Assembly: GCA_035640355.1 (NCBI GenBank)
Contig: DASQWI010000008.1
Coordinates: 1-64,000, forward strand
From: Actinomycetota bacterium
GTDB lineage: Bacteria; Actinomycetota; UBA4738; HRBIN12
Reading direction: 5' to 3'
DNA length: 64,000 nt
Shown: in pieces, positions 61,219 through 64,000 of the stretch
Layout of the letters: the number at the start of each line of letters is the position of its first letter
Numbering within the stretch: the stretch's first letter is position 1
Program-made: the position numbers and the translations under genes
Notes under the pieces: model-generated
Database searches by the model: none
Seen by the model: only the letters and a program-made list of their open reading frames with translations
Told to the model about the DNA's origin: nothing

Positions 61219-63003
61219 ATGAATAGGAAGAAGTGGTCTTTGCCGGCCGTTGCGTTGATGACTGTGGTGTTCACGGTGGCGATGGTCAGCGTCGCCGTCG
61301 CCGATCCGGTAGTGAACAACTTGGACGCGACAGCCGATTCGGGGCTCGAGACGGCCACTACGACTGCGGGCGTGTCCGTGTCGGTTGGGTTCTTCATCAC
61401 GGCGAGCAACGTAGATCCCTCGAACTTGGATGCATCTGGCTGCAACGCCACTGGCGCCAATCCTGCGTTCATGACTATTTCTCCACCCTCGGGCGTGACC
61501 GTTTCTCCGGGAACGCTTCAATTCGTCGGCTGCGGTAACACCCTCACCGCCTCGTTCACGGCCGCCTCCGCCGGCACGTATACGTTCGCAAGCGGAGCCT
61601 TCTCCTTAACGGGTGGAAAGTCGGGCAGTCTCTGGAATACCAACCCCGCGGCATTCACACTGCAAGTGAATCCCGCCCCTCCGTCCGACGCGACGCCCCC
61701 GGTCATCACCCACACCATCACAGGGACGCTTGGAGACAACGGTTGGTATAGAAGCGACGTCACAGTGACGTTCAGCGTCAGTGATCCGGATTCAGCTATC
61801 ACGTCAAGATCCGTCGACTGTGACGCCACGAACTCAGTGACAAGCGACACGACGGGCGTGACGTTCACGTGTACTGCCACAAGCACAGGCGGAACCTCCA
61901 CCGACTCGGTCACGATCAAGCGCGACGCGACGGCGCCCACGATCTCCGGGAGTGCTTCCCCCGCAGCGAACGGGGACGGCTGGAACAATTCGGACGTAAC
62001 GGTCTCTTATACGTGCGACGACAACCTGTCAGGGGTCGCTTCCTGCGGCGCAGACGAGTCGCTTTCGAGTGAAGGGGCGGGTCAGTCCTCGACCGGAACG
62101 GCCGTCGACAAAGCAGGAAACTCGGCAACTGACACGGTGAGCGGGATCAACATCGACAAGACCGCCCCGACTGTCGCATACACCAGTGCGTCTCCGAGCC
62201 CCAATGTCAACGGGTGGTACAAGACCGATGTCGTCGCTACGTTCACAGCCACCGACACGCTGTCCGGGTTCGCAGGCCCGTCGTCGACGGCGACCGGTAC
62301 GTCCACCACGACTGGCGAGGGCGCCGCCGTGACAGTAGGTAGCCCGGTTTTCACCGACCTCGCGGACAACCCCGCGGTGGCGGGGGCCGCGACGAGCGAC
62401 GCCTTCATGATCGACAAGACGGCGCCATCCGTGTCGGTGACCGGTGTGACTGATGGTGCGGTCTACACGCTCGGCTCCGTTCCTGCTGCCGGATGCAGCA
62501 CGACCGATACCTTGTCGGGAGTGGCGATTGGGGCGACGCCGTCCACCAGCGGCGGACCCGTCGGCGCAGTCACTGCGACGTGCGCGGGTGCAACAGACAA
62601 CGCCGACAACGCCGCCTCCGCCGTCAGCGTGACGTACCAGATCCACTACAACTGGACGGGCTTCTTCCAGCCGGTCGACAACGTCGGCTGGAACTCGGCG
62701 AAGGCCGGTCAAGCGATCCCGGTGAAGTTCAATCTCGGCGGGAACCAAGGGCTCGACATCCTGAAGGCGAGCTTCCCCAAGATCACATCGATCGCATGTC
62801 CGGGTTCATCGATCGTCCCCGATCCGATCGAGGAGTACGTCACGACGACCGCTGGCGGAAGCGCGCTCACCTACGACTCGACCGCCAACCATTACGTTTA
62901 CGTGTGGAAGACGCAGAAGGGCTACGCGGGGAGCTGCTTCTCCTTCGAACTCGGATTGAAGGATGGATCGTCGCACACGTTCCGCGTCCAGTTCACCAAG
63001 TAG
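61219..63003 (+). CDS. Secreted repeat protein with C-terminal PxKF domain
   Basis: A protein of 594 residues. Signal peptide MNRKKWSLPAVALMTVVFTVAMVSVAVA. Residues 30-160 form a beta domain. Then come about four Ig-like repeats of 70-80 residues, each opening with a segment like TAPTISGSASPAANGDGWNNSDVTVSYTC (GWY/GWN..SDV, DxLSG and DKAGN motifs), and a C-terminal segment with AGQAIPVKFNLGGNQG (the PxKF signature) and PIEEYVTTTAGGSALTYD. No catalytic motif. Only 23 bp after tadC and before the operon terminator, so probably a pilus-associated or surface adhesive protein (inference). Confidence 0.85.
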   Translation: MNRKKWSLPAVALMTVVFTVAMVSVAVADPVVNNLDATADSGLETATTTAGVSVSVGFFITASNVDPSNLDASGCNATGANPAFMTISPPSGVTVSPGTLQFVGCGNTLTASFTAASAGTYTFASGAFSLTGGKSGSLWNTNPAAFTLQVNPAPPSDATPPVITHTITGTLGDNGWYRSDVTVTFSVSDPDSAITSRSVDCDATNSVTSDTTGVTFTCTATSTGGTSTDSVTIKRDATAPTISGSASPAANGDGWNNSDVTVSYTCDDNLSGVASCGADESLSSEGAGQSSTGTAVDKAGNSATDTVSGINIDKTAPTVAYTSASPSPNVNGWYKTDVVATFTATDTLSGFAGPSSTATGTSTTTGEGAAVTVGSPVFTDLADNPAVAGAATSDAFMIDKTAPSVSVTGVTDGAVYTLGSVPAAGCSTTDTLSGVAIGATPSTSGGPVGAVTATCAGATDNADNAASAVSVTYQIHYNWTGFFQPVDNVGWNSAKAGQAIPVKFNLGGNQGLDILKASFPKITSIACPGSSIVPDPIEEYVTTTAGGSALTYDSTANHYVYVWKTQKGYAGSCFSFELGLKDGSSHTFRVQFTK

Positions 63004-63036
63004 TGCCCGTCGGGACCAGAAGGACCTGCACGAGCC

Positions 63037-63069
63037 AGCGGGACCTCGAGAGAGGTCCCGCTCTTCTTT
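63037..63069 (+). terminator. Rho-independent terminator of the Tad operon
   Basis: AGCGGGACCTC, loop GAGA, GAGGTCCCGCT (perfect 11-bp stem, 63037-63062) followed by a T/C-rich run. It may also serve the converging membrane-protein gene, whose stop lies 15 bp further on. Confidence 0.88.
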
Positions 63070-63076
63070 CATCACG

Positions 63077-63472
63077 TCACGCCGCAGGCCGTTCTGTTCC
63101 CGACTTCGCCAGACCGATGACCTCGAGTGCACCTAACGCCGCATTCAGGAGGGCGAGGGACCGCCACGGCCACGTCGGGGCGCCCTCTGGCGCCCCGAGG
63201 AGTGCGGTCGCCGCGAACACCACCGCCGTTCCCAACTCAAGCAGTACGAACGTCCACGACCACCACCAGAGCTCCTCCAGCTTGCGCCGGACGAGGACCA
63301 TCTGGGCGGCGAGACAGACAGAGGCGACGCCGAATGCGCGAAGCCAGGCGTCCTCGACCGGCGGCTGGTCGAAGAGCACTTCGGTGACCCATCCCGGTGC
63401 GATCACCAGGGCCACGCCCGCGATTGCCCACAGCACGGCCTGCCATGAGAGCGTCGCGCCGAGGAGCTTCAC
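63077..63472 (-). CDS. Small four-helix membrane protein, function unknown
   Basis: A protein of 131 residues with four hydrophobic helices: VLWAIAGVALVIAPGWV, AFGVASVCLAAQMVLV, WSWTFVLLELGTAVVFAATALLG and SLALLNAALGALEVIGLA. No charged catalytic pattern and no family recognised. The GTG at 63472 was chosen because the hydrophobic sequence starts right after it; the frame is open further upstream only over the divergent gene. It diverges from the phosphohydrolase gene with about 97 bp between the starts. Confidence 0.65.
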   Translation of the reverse strand: MKLLGATLSWQAVLWAIAGVALVIAPGWVTEVLFDQPPVEDAWLRAFGVASVCLAAQMVLVRRKLEELWWWSWTFVLLELGTAVVFAATALLGAPEGAPTWPWRSLALLNAALGALEVIGLAKSGTERPAA

Positions 63473-63569
63473 GAGGGCGCATCTTCGCAGGTCGGACGAG
63501 CAGACCCATTGGTAGCATGCGCGCGCTGGAGCGACCGGCTCCGTTCCATGCAGACCACCGAGAGGGGAC
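63473..63569. promoter_or_regulatory. Divergent intergenic region at the right end
   Basis: About 97 bp between two divergent starts. It should contain promoters for both, and ends in GAGAGGGGAC, the ribosome binding site of the rightward gene. No clear -35/-10 pair seen. Confidence 0.4.
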
Positions 63570-64000
63570 ATGCCCGACACGCCACGCGTCGCCGTGATCG
63601 GCCTCGACTGCGCAACGCCGCAGCTGATGTTCGGAGACCTCGCCGCGGAGACACCCAACATCCAGGCGCTGATGAAACGAGGGATGTGGGGCGAGCTCAA
63701 GAGCATCACCCCGCCCATCACCGTCCCCGCTTGGGCGTGCGCAATGACCGGAAAGACGCCCGGGGAGCTCGGGATCTACGGCTTCCGGAATCGCAAGGAC
63801 ACGACGTACAGCGGTCTGTCGATCGCCACCTCCGGCGCCATCACCGCGCCGGCAGTCTGGGATGCGTTGGGCGCCAAGGGTCTCCGTTCGTTGCTCATCG
63901 GTGTGCCTCCCGGATATCCGCCGCCGAAGGAGTTCCCGGGTTGGCGAGTGGCGTGCTTCCTGACGCCGCCGTCGGCGAAGTCGTGGGCGTTCCCAGCCGA
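63570..64000 (+). CDS. Alkaline-phosphatase-superfamily phosphohydrolase/phosphomutase (partial)
   Basis: The first 143 residues are present; the rest lies beyond the window. Seen: VAVIGLDCATPQLMF (metal-binding Asp), TPNIQALMKRGMWGELKSITPPITVPAWACAMTGKTPGELGIYGFRNR, where the Thr in PPITVPAW is in the nucleophile place of type I phosphodiesterase/AlkP-superfamily enzymes, and later VWDALGAKGLRSLLIGVPPGYPPP. This is the pattern of the predicted AlkP phosphohydrolase/phosphomutase family often found near envelope glycan genes. Substrate unknown. ATG at 63570 with GAGAGGGG just upstream. Confidence 0.87.
   Translation, partial: MPDTPRVAVIGLDCATPQLMFGDLAAETPNIQALMKRGMWGELKSITPPITVPAWACAMTGKTPGELGIYGFRNRKDTTYSGLSIATSGAITAPAVWDALGAKGLRSLLIGVPPGYPPPKEFPGWRVACFLTPPSAKSWAFPA

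Overview
The window is high-GC DNA (by eye about two-thirds G+C) whose gene content suggests an uncultured, deep-branching actinobacterium. The reasons are a decaprenyl-phosphate phosphoribosyltransferase of the UbiA family, a GroEL ending in GGHMH, a GroES-GroEL operon behind a perfect CIRCE element, a secretin-less Tad pilus locus with split TadB and TadC, frequent GTG starts, and 4-bp GTGA/ATGA overlaps at most gene junctions. The exact lineage cannot be fixed from the sequence. I found no insertion sequence, CRISPR array, rRNA or tRNA.

Positions 1-49932 form a very large surface-polysaccharide region. Left part (1-18440): a leftward operon of polyprenyl-phosphate-ribose synthase, two GT-C-type membrane glycosyltransferases and a GT4 enzyme. 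Diverging from it is a rightward, translationally coupled run: a GT2-methyltransferase fusion, several GT2 paralogues, a polysaccharide deacetylase and a polytopic membrane protein. Then come one leftward GT2 gene, a sulfotransferase, further glycosyltransferases, a GMC oxidoreductase and an aldo/keto reductase. Centre (18470-27790): one leftward nine-gene operon that starts with a WbaP-type priming transferase and a TagA-type transferase. It encodes all four activities for GDP-D-glycero-alpha-D-manno-heptose (GmhA, HddA, and an HddC-GmhB fusion), plus an SDR epimerase/dehydratase, an RmlC-like cupin, a C-methyltransferase and a DUF4910 hydrolase. This suggests a modified, possibly C-methylated, heptose.

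Right part of the sugar region (28218-49932): UDP-glucose dehydrogenase and UDP-xylose synthase, a small sorting-signal protein, a DUF4012 protein, and a second priming transferase. Next come an Alg13/Alg14-like split transferase with a Wzz-BY-kinase fusion, and a rightward operon with two sulfotransferases, a GT2, a Wzy/WaaL-type ligase, an APH-fold kinase and a Wzx-type flippase. Two large secreted proteins with the same FN3 plus C-terminal module flank a GT14 (xylosyltransferase/core-2 branching family) gene. Together these supply precursors, priming, assembly, export, length control and sulfation of at least one, probably two, extracellular glycans.

Positions 49938-52094 hold groES-groEL with promoter, CIRCE and a strong terminator. 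Positions 52294-63062 hold a LuxR-type regulator with a degenerate receiver domain and a Tad (Flp) pilus operon: pilin, TadE, TadG, CpaB, CpaE, CpaF, a von Willebrand A-TadB fusion, TadC and a PxKF-motif secreted protein, closed by a terminator. The right end carries a small membrane protein and the start of an alkaline-phosphatase-superfamily enzyme.
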